Below, piece by piece: positions 28,018 to 36,486 of a DNA stretch of 37,933 nucleotides (positions within the stretch are counted from its first letter, which is position 1; each line of letters begins with the position of its first letter). Origin of the DNA: Endomicrobiia bacterium (GTDB taxonomy: Bacteria > Elusimicrobiota > Endomicrobiia > DTEH01); contig JANXDG010000020.1 in assembly GCA_025059805.1 (NCBI GenBank), positions 1 through 37,933 of the forward strand. The letters run 5' to 3'. The notes below the pieces were generated by a model. That model was not told the origin of the DNA. It ran no database searches and worked only from the letters and a program-made list of their open reading frames with translations. A program made the translations under genes and the position numbers.

Positions 28018-28302
28018 ATGTTACCAGGAATTGTAGTTGGTAGAGTGTGGTCTACACGGATATATGAAAGTTTAAAAGATAAAAAATTACTATTAGTTCT
28101 TCCTACCGATTGGAATAAAAATCCAAAAGGTACAGATCCTATAGTAGCTGTTGATGTTGTAGGTGCAGGAGCAGGCGAGTTCGTGTTTTATGTTCAAGCA
28201 AGAGAGGCAGCTGTTGCTTGTGGTGGCAAGCGTTTGGATGATACACCACCGGTTGACGCAGCGATTGTAGGTATAATTGATGGTGTTTATCTAGAGGAGT
28301 AG
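28018..28302 (+). CDS. BMC-P shell vertex protein, second copy (EutN/CcmL family)
   Basis: 94 residues. P-G-I-V-V-G-R-V-W-S-T, K-K-L-L-L-V-L-P-T-D, V-A-V-D-V-V-G-A-G-A-G-E and the closing P-P-V-D-A-A-I-V-G-I-I-D mark a pentameric vertex protein. In place of the usual S-S-A-R it has A-R-E-A-A, as in some CcmL/EutN paralogs. AAGGAAG precedes the start. Next to a third paralog 6 bases downstream. Confidence 0.95.
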   Translation: MLPGIVVGRVWSTRIYESLKDKKLLLVLPTDWNKNPKGTDPIVAVDVVGAGAGEFVFYVQAREAAVACGGKRLDDTPPVDAAIVGIIDGVYLEE

Positions 28303-28308
28303 AAAGTA

Positions 28309-28617
28309 ATGTTTATAGCAAAAGTTGTAGGTAATGTTTGGGCAACAAGAAAACATAAAAGTTTAGAAAAAACAAAATTGTTATTAGTGCGCAGAATTGA
28401 CGGTTTGACTGGTGAGTTTTTAGATAACGAACTAATACTTGCTGTTGAACCATCGAATGCAAAAACTAATGCTGGTATTGGCAATATAGTACTTATAATG
28501 GACGAAGGTAATTCTGCAAGACAATTACTAGAAGATAAATATGCGCCTGTGAGGACAATAATCTGTGGTGTAGTTGATATAGTTTTTTCAAAAACAAAAC
28601 AAAAGAAATGGCATTAG
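28309..28617 (+). CDS. BMC-P shell vertex protein, third copy (EutN/CcmL family)
   Basis: 102 residues. [23 protein letters not shown], then G-N-S-A-R and a final G-V-V-D-I-V. The central A-x-D-x-V-G-A-G segment is altered to [15 protein letters not shown], the most divergent of the three. TAGAGGAG precedes the start. Three vertex paralogs in one locus suggest mixed or alternative pentamers. Confidence 0.93.
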   Translation: MFIAKVVGNVWATRKHKSLEKTKLLLVRRIDGLTGEFLDNELILAVEPSNAKTNAGIGNIVLIMDEGNSARQLLEDKYAPVRTIICGVVDIVFSKTKQKKWH

Positions 28618-28651
28618 GATTAATTTTTTAAAAAGGAGTGAATATGAAGTT

Positions 28652-30133
28652 ATGAAAAACCTGCTTTGTATTTTTATGGGTGGCGATAGGAATCTTGAAG
28701 ATGCTTTTTCAGCAGTACAAAAATTGTCTGTAAACTTTATCATAAAATGCTATGTTACAAAAGCAGGGACAAAAATTATCGGTATTGACCGTATTAAGAG
28801 AGAATTACAAGGTATTGAAATAATTACGGGTAATGGTGAAAATGTTGACCCACACAAGATGTCTCTTTGGGCGGACGTTTTGGTTATACCAGTATTAACA
28901 CTAAACGGTTTATCAAAGATTGTATCGTTGATGCCTGATAGTGTACATATCAATATAGTGATAGGTGCGTTGGAGAAAGGTATACCAGTAATTGTCTCTC
29001 GTGACAGTATATTTTGTTCTTGCTATCCAGAACCATTACCAAACTCTGCTTTGTTTAGAAAAGTAGAGAATATGATATCAGAATTAAAATCATTAGGTAT
29101 AACAGTTTCAACAGGTAAACGGTTAGCAGAAGATGTTTTAAGAGTGTGCGATATGGTTGGATACAAAATTACCTATTCTTCTGCAGGGAAAGTGTTAGAT
29201 GACGGCAGCAAAATAAAAGTTACGACTACGTCCGCAGGAAAAATAATTGATACTTCTGAGGTTATTGTTACACAAAGTTCTGCTGGTAAGGTGTTCGCTG
29301 GTAAAATATCAAAGTTTGAAGGTATATTAGAAGACATTTGTCCTGCATTTCAATCTGGTGCTGAATGTTCAAGTTGTGGTAAATGTGTTGAACGTAAGAA
29401 GATGTCAACAGAAGCAGTAGTACAGGCAGGAGCTAATAGAATCGGAGCATATGACGTTAAAGAAATAAAAAAGGAAATAGCAAGACTTATTGACCATACT
29501 TTGTTAAAAGCAAATGCTACACAAGAAGAAATAGTCAAGTTGTGTGATGAAGCAAAGAAATACGGTTTTGCTTCAGTATGTGTTAATCCTGCATATGTAA
29601 GCTTGTGTAAACAACTATTAAAAGATAGCAATGTCAAAGTTTGTACTGTTATAGGATTTCCGCTTGGTGCAACGACTCCTACTGTTAAAGCAATCGAGGC
29701 AAAAGAAGCGATTGCAAACGGCGCAGATGAGGTTGATATGGTTATAAATATAGGAGCGTTAAAATCTGGTAATTACCAACTTGTACTGGATGATATAAAA
29801 GCAGTCCGTGAAGCAACTCGTGGGAAAATTCTTAAAGTTATTATTGAAACAGCTTATCTTACAAAAGAAGAAAAAATAAAAGCATGTGAATTAGCAAAAG
29901 AAGCAGGTGCTGATTTTGTTAAGACATCTACGGGATTTGGTCCCTCTGGTGCTACAGCAGAAGATGTAGCTTTAATGAGATCTGTTGTTGGACCAAGAAT
30001 TGGTGTTAAAGCTTCTGGCGGGATTAGGTCGTTTGAAGATGCGGTAAAAATGATACAAGCTGGTGCTACACGTATTGGTGCTTCAGCATCAGTAGCGATA
30101 GTTCGTGGTGAACAAGCAAAAACACAGTATTAA
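28652..30133 (+). CDS. Fusion: flavoprotein-like domain, Cys4 motif and deoxyribose-phosphate aldolase (DeoC)
   Basis: 493 residues; plain DeoC is about 220-260. Residues 1-170 look like a flavoprotein (PF02441-type) Rossmann domain: [17 protein letters not shown] then [10 protein letters not shown]. Residues 174-213 hold three S-A-G-K motifs at 16-17-residue spacing, then C230-x8-C239-x2-C242-x2-C245, a possible Fe-S or zinc site. From about 272 comes DeoC: I-D-H-T-L-L-K, E-V-D362-M-V-I-N, Schiff-base K424 in V-K-T-S-T-G-F and K453 in G-V-K-A-S-G-G-I-R. The aldolase should be active, cleaving 2-deoxyribose 5-phosphate or a similar sugar phosphate to an aldehyde and glyceraldehyde 3-phosphate. 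An AAGGAG site serves the start and a tiny upstream ATG reading frame of three codons. Confidence 0.92.
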   Translation: MKNLLCIFMGGDRNLEDAFSAVQKLSVNFIIKCYVTKAGTKIIGIDRIKRELQGIEIITGNGENVDPHKMSLWADVLVIPVLTLNGLSKIVSLMPDSVHINIVIGALEKGIPVIVSRDSIFCSCYPEPLPNSALFRKVENMISELKSLGITVSTGKRLAEDVLRVCDMVGYKITYSSAGKVLDDGSKIKVTTTSAGKIIDTSEVIVTQSSAGKVFAGKISKFEGILEDICPAFQSGAECSSCGKCVERKKMSTEAVVQAGANRIGAYDVKEIKKEIARLIDHTLLKANATQEEIVKLCDEAKKYGFASVCVNPAYVSLCKQLLKDSNVKVCTVIGFPLGATTPTVKAIEAKEAIANGADEVDMVINIGALKSGNYQLVLDDIKAVREATRGKILKVIIETAYLTKEEKIKACELAKEAGADFVKTSTGFGPSGATAEDVALMRSVVGPRIGVKASGGIRSFEDAVKMIQAGATRIGASASVAIVRGEQAKTQY

Positions 30134-30181
30134 ATAAGAAGAAATTGATCACAATTAAGTTTTGAAAGGAGGGGAATGACC

Positions 30182-30484
30182 ATGGCAGAAGAAACAAAAG
30201 AAGCATTAGGTATGATAGAAACCCGAGGTATGGTAGGTATGGTAGAAGCAACAGATGCTATGGTGAAAGCAGCTAAAGTAAGACACATAGGTTATGAAAA
30301 GATAGGAACGGGTTTAGTTACGACATTTGTTCGTGGTGAGGTTGGCGCTGTTCGTGCAGCAGTTGAAGCAGGGGCTGCTGCAGCACAGAAGGTTGGTGAA
30401 CTGGTTGCTGTACATGTTATACCGAGACCACACGAATATTTGGAGAAACTGCTTGCAAAAATTGAACGAGAATATAATAAATAA
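30182..30484 (+). CDS. BMC-H shell protein, second copy (PduA-like)
   Basis: 100 residues from the ATG at 30182, chosen because AGGAGG (30167-30172) is 9 bases upstream; an ATG at 30176 is too close. A-L-G-M-I-E-T-R-G, the pore K-I-G-T-G-L-V-T and [17 protein letters not shown] match hexameric shell proteins. Compared with the first copy the pore has Thr for Ser, and an extra N-terminal A-E-E-T-K-E. Confidence 0.97.
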   Translation: MAEETKEALGMIETRGMVGMVEATDAMVKAAKVRHIGYEKIGTGLVTTFVRGEVGAVRAAVEAGAAAAQKVGELVAVHVIPRPHEYLEKLLAKIEREYNK

Positions 30485-30487
30485 TAT

Positions 30488-30805
30488 ATGAACGAAGAGC
30501 AAATTGTTAAAATAATAATTGATGAACTTAGAAAACTAGGATATTCTGTCAAAAAAACTGAAAGTAGTGGTAGTGTTGATATGCAGAAAGATTCTTACAA
30601 AACTGGATTTTATACTCAAAAAAAATACATAGAAAGTTACACCACTTTACCAAAAGGAAAAAAGTTGATTACAGAATATGATATAAAACAATTGCTTAGA
30701 CAAAATCCATCACTTAAAGAGATAGTAGTGGAAAAAGATTCAATACTTAGTCCTCTAGCTGAAGATTTTTTGTCTTCGCACGGAATAAGAATTATCAGAA
30801 GATAA
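30488..30805 (+). CDS. Small microcompartment-associated protein with EutT-N-like C-terminal half
   Basis: 105 residues, not fully recognised. The N-terminal helix N-E-E-Q-I-V-K-I-I-I-D-E-L-R-K-L-G-Y is amphipathic and followed by a polar linker, the shape of an encapsulation peptide. The C-terminal half (I-T-E-Y-D-I-K-Q-L-L .. I-V-V-E-K-D-S-I-L-S-P-L-A-E-D-F-L) resembles the N-terminal segment of EutT and related BMC-associated proteins (I-T-E-x-x-L .. L-T-P-A-A-R). It starts 3 bases after the second BMC-H. A cargo-binding or scaffold role is inference. Confidence 0.6.
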   Translation: MNEEQIVKIIIDELRKLGYSVKKTESSGSVDMQKDSYKTGFYTQKKYIESYTTLPKGKKLITEYDIKQLLRQNPSLKEIVVEKDSILSPLAEDFLSSHGIRIIRR

Positions 30806-30840
30806 AATAATTACTTCTAAAGTTCAAGTTTGAAGAAAGT

Positions 30841-31917
30841 ATGAATATAGACCAATTATTACAACTGATGGTAAAAAGTGGAATTTCTGATATTCATTTT
30901 AAAGCAAACACTTCACCACTAATACGTGTCAATGGCAAACTGGTAAAAACAAACTACGAAAAAATATCAAAAGAGACAATACAAAATATTGCTTATCAAT
31001 TAATGACGCAAGAACAACAAAAAATTTTTGAACAAGAATATGAACTTGATTTTGCATATTCTGTTTCTGGGCTAGCGAGGTTTAGAGTTAATGTTTATAA
31101 GCAAAAAGGGACTATTTCACTTTCATTGCGTGTGGTACCGCTGGAAATTAAATCGTTTAAAGAACTGAATCTACCTGAGAATGTAATGGTTAAACTTTGT
31201 AATGAGACACGGGGCTTGATTTTAATTGCCGGTATTACCGGTGCAGGTAAAACAACAACTTTAAATAGTATGATTAACTATATAAATGAAAACTTTGACT
31301 ACAATATAATTACTATTGAAGATCCTATAGAGTTTTACCATACGGATAAGAAATCTACTATTTCACAACGCGAGATTGGTTGTGACACTAAATCGTTTAA
31401 AAACGCTTTAAAATATGTATTAAGACAAGATCCAGATGTTGTAGTTATTGGTGAGATGCGTGAATTTGAAGCAATCTCCGCAGGTATAACTGCAGCTGAG
31501 ACTGGCCATCTTGTATTATCTACCATACATACCATAGATGCAGTGCAAACAGTTGACAGAATAATAGACGCTTACCCTCCTCACCAACAGAAACAGGCAA
31601 GGATACAATTATCAAATGTTTTAAAAGGAGTAGTAGCACAACGATTATGTCTTTGTGCTGATGGTCAAGGTAGGATACCTGCTACTGAAGTTCTTATGGG
31701 CACTTCGTTTATAAGAAAACTCATCTTGGAAAACAAAACGCAAGAGTTATACAAAGCTATGGAGAACGGTGAATATTATTTGATGTATACTTTTGACCAA
31801 TCTCTTCTAAAACTTTACAACAGTGGCCTTATAACATATGAGGAAGCAATGGATAAAGCTACCAACCCAGAAGACTTACAACTTAAACTTCGTGGTATTT
31901 CTCAAACAAAAGAGTAA
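30841..31917 (+). CDS. pilT: PilT-type twitching motility ATPase
   Basis: 358 residues, typical length. N-terminal PAS-like part (S-G-I-S-D-I-H-F-K), Walker A G-I-T-G-A-G-K137-T-T, Asp box I-I-T-I-E-D-P-I-E, Walker B V-V-V-I-G-E-M-R, His box T-G-H-L-V-L-S-T-I-H-T, and a C-terminal region with F-D-Q-S-L-L and L-I-T-Y-E-E-A. These power retraction of type IV pili at the inner membrane. PilU is an alternative within the family. No pilin or other pil gene is here; downstream come an acidic protein and a DnaA-like ATPase in tight spacing, suggesting an operon. Separate in function from the microcompartment genes but only 35 bases after them. Confidence 0.93.
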   Translation: MNIDQLLQLMVKSGISDIHFKANTSPLIRVNGKLVKTNYEKISKETIQNIAYQLMTQEQQKIFEQEYELDFAYSVSGLARFRVNVYKQKGTISLSLRVVPLEIKSFKELNLPENVMVKLCNETRGLILIAGITGAGKTTTLNSMINYINENFDYNIITIEDPIEFYHTDKKSTISQREIGCDTKSFKNALKYVLRQDPDVVVIGEMREFEAISAGITAAETGHLVLSTIHTIDAVQTVDRIIDAYPPHQQKQARIQLSNVLKGVVAQRLCLCADGQGRIPATEVLMGTSFIRKLILENKTQELYKAMENGEYYLMYTFDQSLLKLYNSGLITYEEAMDKATNPEDLQLKLRGISQTKE

Positions 31918-31938
31918 TATATTAAGGAGAAACTTTTT

Positions 31939-32709
31939 GTGAACTCACATAATATAGATAAAAAAATAGAAAAAATTTTAGACGAACTTAATAAAGTATT
32001 AGATGAAGTAATCGAGAAGAAAACTAAAATTTCAAAAGATGAGTTTTTAGTAAAAACAGACGAAAATGATACTGAGCGTACTTTACTTTCGGAAGCTAAA
32101 GATGAGAAAATTGTAAGTGAAAAAACTTCGGAGAATGAAAAAATATCAGAAAAAAGTTTAGAAGTTGAAAGAAAAATTTCAGCAGAACACTGTGAAGATA
32201 AACCTGAATTACAACAAGTAGCAGGGGAAACTGTCGCAGAATTTCAAGAATATGTTTCTGATAAACAAGAACATTTTACAGAAAAAAAGATAGAGGTTCA
32301 AGCAGAACCTGAGACTATTACGAAAGGTACTGAAGAATCTGTCGGTTTCTTAACATCTATAGTGTTGTATCCATCAGCAGATGAAACAAGTAAAGATCTT
32401 TTTATTAATAACATAAATTCAGTACTGACACGTGTGAGTAAGGATAAGATTTGTTTGAAGGTTGTACTTGCTATAAAATACGCATCTTTACGGGAAGAAG
32501 TATTAGAAAAATGTGAAGAATTTTTGGCTCAAGTAGGCCATGTAAAAGTCGCATTTTTGATTGTAAATGAGATTACTACCGATGTAGAGCAGGCAGAAGA
32601 TAAACTAAAGTTAATCGCAAACACGGTTAAAATTATACCATATAAAGAAATCAAACTTAAATCCACATATTTGGATTTAGCTATAGATCTACTTTTGAAT
32701 ACAAAATAG
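31939..32709 (+). CDS. Acidic, low-complexity protein with a C-terminal domain shared with the DnaA-like neighbour
   Basis: 256 residues from a GTG start, with AAGGAGA upstream. Residues 1-135 are rich in E, K and S, probably coiled coil or disordered. Residues ~140-256 form a folded domain (S-I-V-L-Y-P-S, L-K-V-V-L-A-I-K-Y, V-K-V-A-F-L-I-V-N, ending I-P-Y-K-E-I..Y-L-D-L-A-I-D-L-L-L) that parallels the C-terminal 130 residues of the next protein (A-A-F-F-Y-P, Y-K-I-A-T-A-F, V-N-V-C-I-V-V, I-S-W-K-E-L..Y-L-N-L-A-L-D-I-A-L). Function unknown; the context suggests a partner of the ATPase and PilT. Confidence 0.7.
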   Translation: MNSHNIDKKIEKILDELNKVLDEVIEKKTKISKDEFLVKTDENDTERTLLSEAKDEKIVSEKTSENEKISEKSLEVERKISAEHCEDKPELQQVAGETVAEFQEYVSDKQEHFTEKKIEVQAEPETITKGTEESVGFLTSIVLYPSADETSKDLFINNINSVLTRVSKDKICLKVVLAIKYASLREEVLEKCEEFLAQVGHVKVAFLIVNEITTDVEQAEDKLKLIANTVKIIPYKEIKLKSTYLDLAIDLLLNTK

Positions 32710-32717
32710 CTATTGTT

Positions 32718-34574
32718 ATGATTACATCTTGGGAATTTAAATTTTTCCCTGCTGAAAAATATCCAAACCGCTACAGGTTAAGATTAAAGTGTACTCCTGA
32801 AGATATAGAAGAATTACGTTCTTTTCTAAAAGACGAGCTTAAGCTTGATGTTTCACCACCTTTTAATGTTCTTTCATCTGAATACAATTTGGGTATATAT
32901 ATATATGAACTTTCTCAGGAAATGAAAAGTATACTTGTTGAAAGTATGTATATGATATGCAAACATGGAATTGTGGAAGATACTACTTTACCTAAAGAAA
33001 CTTCTACTGAAACAAAAGTCGTTAAGGAACCTAAAATAAAAGAAGAAATACCTGACGAACTTGGGAAAATGTTAGAAGGACTTGTGGAAGAGATAAGTGC
33101 AAAAATGGTTGAACCTCAAGTTAGTGAAGAGAAGCACAGACAGGCAAGACAATCAGGTCAATCTTTAATCGTATTAGGTTTACCGTTAAATCCTAAGTAT
33201 ACGTTTGAAAATTTTGTTGTTGGTACAAACAACAGGTTTACACATGCTGCTGCGTTAGCCGTAGCTGAAAACCCAGGTAGGACTTACAATCCGTTATTCA
33301 TTTATGGTGGTGTTGGTTTAGGGAAAACACATCTTATGCAAGCAATAGGTCATTATATAGTAAAAAAATATCCAGAACTAAAAGTTATTTATCTCCCTTC
33401 GGATAAGTTTGTAACACAGGTTATAGATTCGATCCGTGGTGGAACCATACGAGAACTTAGAGAAAACTATAGTAAGGTAGATGTATTACTTGTTGACGAC
33501 GTACAGTTTATGGCAGAATCTGAATCCACACAAGAAGAATTTTTTCATATATTTAATACACTTCATCAATTAGGTAAGCAAATAGTGTTAACTAGCGACA
33601 GGCCACCAAAGTTGCTTACTACATTGGAAGATAGACTAAGGTCAAGATTTGAATGGGGTTTAATTGCTGATATTAAATCACCATCATTAGAGACAAGGGT
33701 TGCAATTTTGAAGAAAAAGGGCGAAGAGGATAATGTTAATGTGGATGATAATATTTTACTTTATATTGCGTCAAAGTTAAAATCTAACATACGTGAACTT
33801 GAAGGTTTTTTAAAACGGATATCAGCGTACGCTGCTATAAACAACCAACCTATTGATATGACATTAGTTAAACAATTAATGAGTGAACTATTACCAGAGG
33901 AAGAGTTGACGGATGAAGAAAAAGCAATCGTTAGGTCACAACAGAAAGAAACTGTAGTAGAGGAACCACATATAAGTGCTGTTCCAACCCCAGCAAAAAC
34001 TTCAGTTACAGAAAAGGGAGTACAAGAAAAGTCTATAAAACAAAAAGTTTTCTCAGTTGAAGAAATTTACAAAACTTCACAACAGTCCATTCCAACAATG
34101 GTTGAACAGACTGGGCAGGCCCAAGTACAACCGCCGAGTAGTATTACTGTTGATGACCAAAAATTTTATCAAGACTTTGAGACAAATATTAACACAGTAG
34201 AAGCTGCGTTTTTTTATCCAGAGAATGCAGTACAACAGTTGTCTTTAGTAAAACAGAAATTTGCTGAGGTGATAAAGAAACACAATCTTAAATATAAAAT
34301 TGCAACTGCTTTTGACCGACCATATAATTTGGATAACATTAATTATAGGATGTTTGCCGAGTTATGTAAAACAAACAAAGTGAATGTATGTATTGTTGTT
34401 TCACCACCAGAAGGAAGTAGTGTTTCTAGTGAAGAATTTTATAGTAATCTTTTACCACATATGGAGTCTGAAGGGATATCGCTTGAATATATTTCCTGGA
34501 AAGAATTAACAAAGGAATACAGATATTTAAATCTTGCGTTAGATATCGCACTATCAAAATTTAAGCCTATCTAA
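32718..34574 (+). CDS. DnaA-like AAA+ ATPase without the DnaA DNA-binding domain
   Basis: 618 residues. Residues 1-85 are an unrecognised domain, ~95-150 a charged linker, ~155-395 the DnaA AAA+ core: Y-T-F-E-N-F-V-V-G, Walker A G-G-V-G-L-G-K203-T-H, Walker B V-L-L-V-D260-D261-V-Q-F, sensor 1 L-T-S-D-R-P-P, arginine-finger box L-R-S-R-F-E-W-G, sensor 2 N-I-R-E-L-E-G. Replicative DnaA continues with domain IV (a helix-turn-helix and a signature for DnaA-box binding); here it is replaced by a Q/E/T-rich linker and a ~130-residue domain shared with the preceding protein. So it is probably not the initiator but an ATP-dependent regulator or positioning factor, perhaps tied to PilT. Starts 8 bases after its neighbour. 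Confidence 0.85.
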   Translation: MITSWEFKFFPAEKYPNRYRLRLKCTPEDIEELRSFLKDELKLDVSPPFNVLSSEYNLGIYIYELSQEMKSILVESMYMICKHGIVEDTTLPKETSTETKVVKEPKIKEEIPDELGKMLEGLVEEISAKMVEPQVSEEKHRQARQSGQSLIVLGLPLNPKYTFENFVVGTNNRFTHAAALAVAENPGRTYNPLFIYGGVGLGKTHLMQAIGHYIVKKYPELKVIYLPSDKFVTQVIDSIRGGTIRELRENYSKVDVLLVDDVQFMAESESTQEEFFHIFNTLHQLGKQIVLTSDRPPKLLTTLEDRLRSRFEWGLIADIKSPSLETRVAILKKKGEEDNVNVDDNILLYIASKLKSNIRELEGFLKRISAYAAINNQPIDMTLVKQLMSELLPEEELTDEEKAIVRSQQKETVVEEPHISAVPTPAKTSVTEKGVQEKSIKQKVFSVEEIYKTSQQSIPTMVEQTGQAQVQPPSSITVDDQKFYQDFETNINTVEAAFFYPENAVQQLSLVKQKFAEVIKKHNLKYKIATAFDRPYNLDNINYRMFAELCKTNKVNVCIVVSPPEGSSVSSEEFYSNLLPHMESEGISLEYISWKELTKEYRYLNLALDIALSKFKPI

Positions 34575-34606
34575 TTAACCTCCACTTATCAACATATTCA
34601 CAATTT

Positions 34607-34678
34607 CAATATTTAGTGAAACGAATACAAATATTGATTTATATCCGAAAATTTTCTAAACAAGTATTTTACTACTTG
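34607..34678 (+). promoter_or_regulatory. Two inverted repeats in the leader of proS
   Basis: The 137-base gap before proS holds CAATATTT/AAATATTG (34607-34614 and 34629-34636; 14-base loop) and CAAGTA/TACTTG (34661-34666 and 34673-34678; 6-base loop). TAATATATAAC just before the start is A+T-rich and promoter-like, and no Shine-Dalgarno is seen before the ATG at 34712, so a leaderless mRNA is possible. No T-box features (no specifier stem or conserved T-box sequence) were recognised. Low certainty in AT-rich DNA. Confidence 0.3.
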
Positions 34679-34711
34679 GTGATTTCATAGTAATATATAA
34701 CATTGTACAAT

Positions 34712-36472
34712 ATGAAACTTACTGAATTTTATATACCAACATTAAGAGAAGCACCTGCTGAGTGTGATACTGTTTCTTCAAAACTTATGTTTCGTGCAGG
34801 TATGATAAGGAAACTTGCAAGTGGTATATATGAGTGGTTACCCTTAGGATTGCGCGTTTTGAAAAATGTAGAAAATATAATTCGTGAAGAAATGAACGCG
34901 ATCGGTGGATTAGAAGTTTGGTTACCACATTTGCTACCAAGTAATATCTGGATTGAGACTGGAAGATGGTATATTTATGGTAAAGAATTGTTTAGACTAA
35001 AGGACAGAAAAGATGCTGATTTTTGTTTATCTCCAACTGCTGAAGAAGTTATAACAGATTTAATACGAAACGAACTAAGATCATATAGGCAACTTCCAAA
35101 GATGTTCTACCAGTTCGGTACTAAATTCCGAGATGAAATAAGACCACGGTTTGGTGTTATACGTGCACGAGAATTTTATATGAAGGATGCATATTCGTTT
35201 CATAAAGATGAACAAGATGCTGAACGTTACTATAAAGAAGTTTTTGAAGCATATTGCAAAATCTTTAGACGATGTGGATTAAAATTTATAGCTGTAGAGG
35301 CAACAACTGGTGCTATCGGTGGTAAGTTTTCACACGAATTTATGGTAATAAAAGATGAAGATAAAAATTTTGTTGGAGAAGAAACAATTGTTTACTGTAC
35401 AACTTGTAGCTACAGTGCAAACATTGAAAAAGCTGAATGTGTGTATAATGAGACACCGAAGAAAGAAACTAAATTATTCAAAGAATTACAAGAGGTTTAT
35501 ACGCCAAATATGAAAACTGTTGAAGAAGTTAGTAATTTTTTAAATGAACCCGCAGAAAAATTTATTAAGACATTGGTATACATTGGCAATAACAAAGAAG
35601 TATATGTAGTTTTGATTCGTGGAGATTATGAAGTTAACGAAACAAAGCTTAAAGAAGTTATAGGTATAAATGAAATTGAACTAGCAAGCCATGAAATTGT
35701 TGAAACGATTTTTGGTATTCCTGTAGGTTTTTTAGGTCCTGTTGGACTTAAGCCTATTAATAAAAGCTATCAAGTGCGAGTTATAGCAGATAAATCTATA
35801 ATGACGATTCCCGATGCAATTTCTGGCGCTAACAAAACTGATTTTCATTTGAAGAATATTAACTATTTAAGAGATTATATGGTTGATGAAGTCGTTGATA
35901 TAAGAAAAATTACAGCTGATGATTTATGCCCGAAATGTAAAAATATCAATTCTTTAAAATTTTCAAAAGGTATTGAAGTAGGGCATACTTTTAAACTGGG
36001 AGTTAAATATTCTAAATCTATGAATGCAACTTTTCTTGACGAAACTAATAAAGAGCAATATTTTGTGATGGGTTGTTATGGTATTGGTGTATCCCGTGTT
36101 GTTGCAGCTGCAATTGAACAAAATAATGATGAAAATGGTATTATATGGTATCCTGAGATAGCACCGTTTACTGTATACCTTTTACCTATAGATTACAACG
36201 ATAAATATATCAAAGAATTAACCGATAAAGTATATGAAATGTTAAAAAGACATAAGGTAGAAACTTTGCTGGATGACAGAGATGAACGTCCAGGAGTGAA
36301 GTTTAAAGATGCGGATCTTATAGGTCTCCCTCTAAGGATTACAGTAAGCAAAAAATTACCAAGTGAACACTTAGAATTACGTAGACGGTTAGATGGTAAA
36401 GTAGAAGTGGTGTATATAAACACACTGATAGAGAAAATACAGGAAAACATTGTATATTTAAAAAATTTTTGA
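34712..36472 (+). CDS. proS: Prolyl-tRNA synthetase (bacterial type with editing insertion)
   Basis: 586 residues. Charges tRNA-Pro with proline. Class II motifs are clear: motif 1 around L-P-L-G-L-R-V-L-K-N-V, motif 2 F-R-D-E-I-R-P-R-F-G-V-I-R-A-R-E-F-Y-M-K-D and motif 3 G-C-Y-G-I-G-V-S-R-V-V-A-A. About residues 230-400 form the insertion (editing) domain typical of bacterial-type ProS, and the C-terminus is the anticodon-binding domain. Start taken at M-K-L-T-E-F-Y, which matches the family; a TTG three codons earlier is not needed. First gene of a proS-rimP-nusA run. Confidence 0.97.
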   Translation: MKLTEFYIPTLREAPAECDTVSSKLMFRAGMIRKLASGIYEWLPLGLRVLKNVENIIREEMNAIGGLEVWLPHLLPSNIWIETGRWYIYGKELFRLKDRKDADFCLSPTAEEVITDLIRNELRSYRQLPKMFYQFGTKFRDEIRPRFGVIRAREFYMKDAYSFHKDEQDAERYYKEVFEAYCKIFRRCGLKFIAVEATTGAIGGKFSHEFMVIKDEDKNFVGEETIVYCTTCSYSANIEKAECVYNETPKKETKLFKELQEVYTPNMKTVEEVSNFLNEPAEKFIKTLVYIGNNKEVYVVLIRGDYEVNETKLKEVIGINEIELASHEIVETIFGIPVGFLGPVGLKPINKSYQVRVIADKSIMTIPDAISGANKTDFHLKNINYLRDYMVDEVVDIRKITADDLCPKCKNINSLKFSKGIEVGHTFKLGVKYSKSMNATFLDETNKEQYFVMGCYGIGVSRVVAAAIEQNNDENGIIWYPEIAPFTVYLLPIDYNDKYIKELTDKVYEMLKRHKVETLLDDRDERPGVKFKDADLIGLPLRITVSKKLPSEHLELRRRLDGKVEVVYINTLIEKIQENIVYLKNF

Positions 36473-36486
36473 TATAAAAAAATTTT

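Noticed and set aside
21762-30805. Propanediol or ethanolamine microcompartment
   Set aside because: No diol dehydratase, ethanolamine lyase or reactivase subunits are present, although PduA, PduP, PduS and PduT relatives are.
32718-34574. dnaA replication initiator and a nearby oriC
   Set aside because: Domain IV, which binds DnaA boxes, is absent and the box cluster expected at oriC is not seen.
24014-36472. Joint control of tRNA-Pro and proS
   Set aside because: They lie 10 kb apart in different operons and no T-box-like element was recognised; most likely coincidence.
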